Source: Brevundimonas sp. UBA4553 (GTDB taxonomy: Bacteria; Pseudomonadota; Alphaproteobacteria; Caulobacterales; Caulobacteraceae). From it: a stretch of DNA of 64,000 nt. Shown piece by piece: positions 63,736 to 64,000 of the stretch; the first letter of the stretch is position 1, and each line of letters begins with the position of its first letter. Location of the stretch: positions 62,001 through 126,000 of the forward strand of contig NZ_DGLD01000014.1 in the NCBI RefSeq assembly GCF_002387245.1. The letters run 5' to 3'. Under the pieces are notes generated by a model. It worked only from the letters and a program-made list of their open reading frames with translations, was not told the DNA's origin and did not search any database. The position numbers and the translations under genes are program-made.

Positions 63736-64000
63736 CTAGTTCAGATCGCCGATGGCCGCGTCCAGCAGCATGAAGGCGCGGCCTTCATCTGTGGCGAGGC
63801 GCGCCTGCACGTCGTGGGCGTCTCCCTGGCGCGCCTGGTCCTGCATCTCGCGTCCGAAGGCGCGGACATAGGCGTCGGCGTCGGCGCGCAGGTCGGCGTC
63901 GGCCAGAATGCGGCGCGACACGCTGCGCACGGCGGCGGGCGCAACCCGACGCACGATCTGACGGGCGCGGTCCGGCTCCTGCATCGCCAGCGCGCGCGCC
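63736..64000 (-). CDS. C-terminal end of a larger gene, cut by the window edge
   Basis: An open reading frame that runs off the right edge on the minus strand and stops at 63736. The visible 87 residues are helical, charged and Ala/Arg/Asp-rich (LADADLRADADAYVRAFGREM, key part DADLRADADAYVRAF), ending in MLLDAAIGDLN. An internal ATG at 63984 exists but no ribosome site precedes it. I cannot assign a family. The 117 bases before it, up to 63618, contain no recognised element. Confidence 0.6.
   Translation of the reverse strand, partial: ARALAMQEPDRARQIVRRVAPAAVRSVSRRILADADLRADADAYVRAFGREMQDQARQGDAHDVQARLATDEGRAFMLLDAAIGDLN

Overview
The window is GC-rich, gene-dense chromosomal DNA from an alphaproteobacterium, most likely a member of the Caulobacteraceae close to Brevundimonas or Caulobacter. 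This rests on overall gene style (large TonB-dependent receptors, a LexA-like S24 regulator, a split cobalamin-dependent methionine synthase, class I lysyl-tRNA synthetase, an AlkK-type acyl-CoA ligase) and on the complete mreB-mreC-mreD-mrdA-rodA rod-shape operon. No marker such as 16S rRNA is present, so the genus is an inference. I see no insertion sequence, prophage, CRISPR array, rRNA or tRNA. Most of the window looks like ordinary core chromosome.

Layout. 1-8.8 kb is the most accessory-looking part: a partial BASS-family sodium symporter and a large FAD dehydrogenase on the minus strand, divergent from a TonB-dependent receptor. A near-perfect 20-bp palindrome lies between them. Next come a small secreted four-cysteine protein, a candidate structured RNA with its own terminator, and a second TonB-receptor-like protein. 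8.8-16.6 kb holds small envelope proteins and the queuosine genes tgt and queA, then a MaoC hydratase, lysK and an SH3-domain protein. 16.6-24.2 kb holds an S24 regulator, small membrane and cytosolic proteins, two overlapping hotdog thioesterases, a CBS-linked hybrid kinase that has Arg at the phosphoacceptor position, queC-queE, and an Omp85-type barrel. 24.2-36 kb runs from a palindromic repeat through pirin, aroC, a J-like protein, pdxH, a TetR regulator, uridine kinase and acyl-CoA ligase to a DUF1499-DUF898-M48 membrane group, a metallo-beta-lactamase-fold hydrolase and a DUF442-type phosphatase-like protein.

36.2-42.6 kb is a compact methionine operon transcribed on the minus strand. 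Its order is an ArsR-type regulator fused to a methyltransferase, metF, the homocysteine half of MetH, a stand-alone SAM methyltransferase, and the folate/cobalamin/activation part of MetH. A palindrome resembling an SahR-type operator lies just before its first codon. 42.7-53.7 kb is housekeeping and metabolic genes: 2-hydroxyacid dehydrogenase, ettA, a beta-lactamase-like hydrolase, an esterase, a 2OG oxygenase-like protein, an RNA methyltransferase, polyprenyl diphosphate synthase, an aminotransferase, a TVP38-family membrane protein and a GST. 53.9-59.9 kb is the rod-shape operon. 59.9-64 kb holds a small conserved protein, prolyl aminopeptidase, a DUF423 protein, an MFS transporter, a protein resembling pyroglutamyl-peptidase without its catalytic cysteine, and a partial gene at the edge.

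Themes. Four queuosine-tRNA genes (queC, queE, tgt, queA) lie in two separate places, and the Tgt has lost two of its three zinc cysteines. Several other proteins keep a fold but lack a hallmark residue: the kinase lacks its His, the J-like protein has RPD for HPD, the C15-like protein lacks its Cys, and one thioesterase has AGG for HGG. The most testable observations are the pseudo-kinase, the degenerate Tgt zinc site, the methionine operon and its operator, and the steroid/acid-uptake-like cluster at the left edge. Assignments come from motif recognition by eye. No database search was run.
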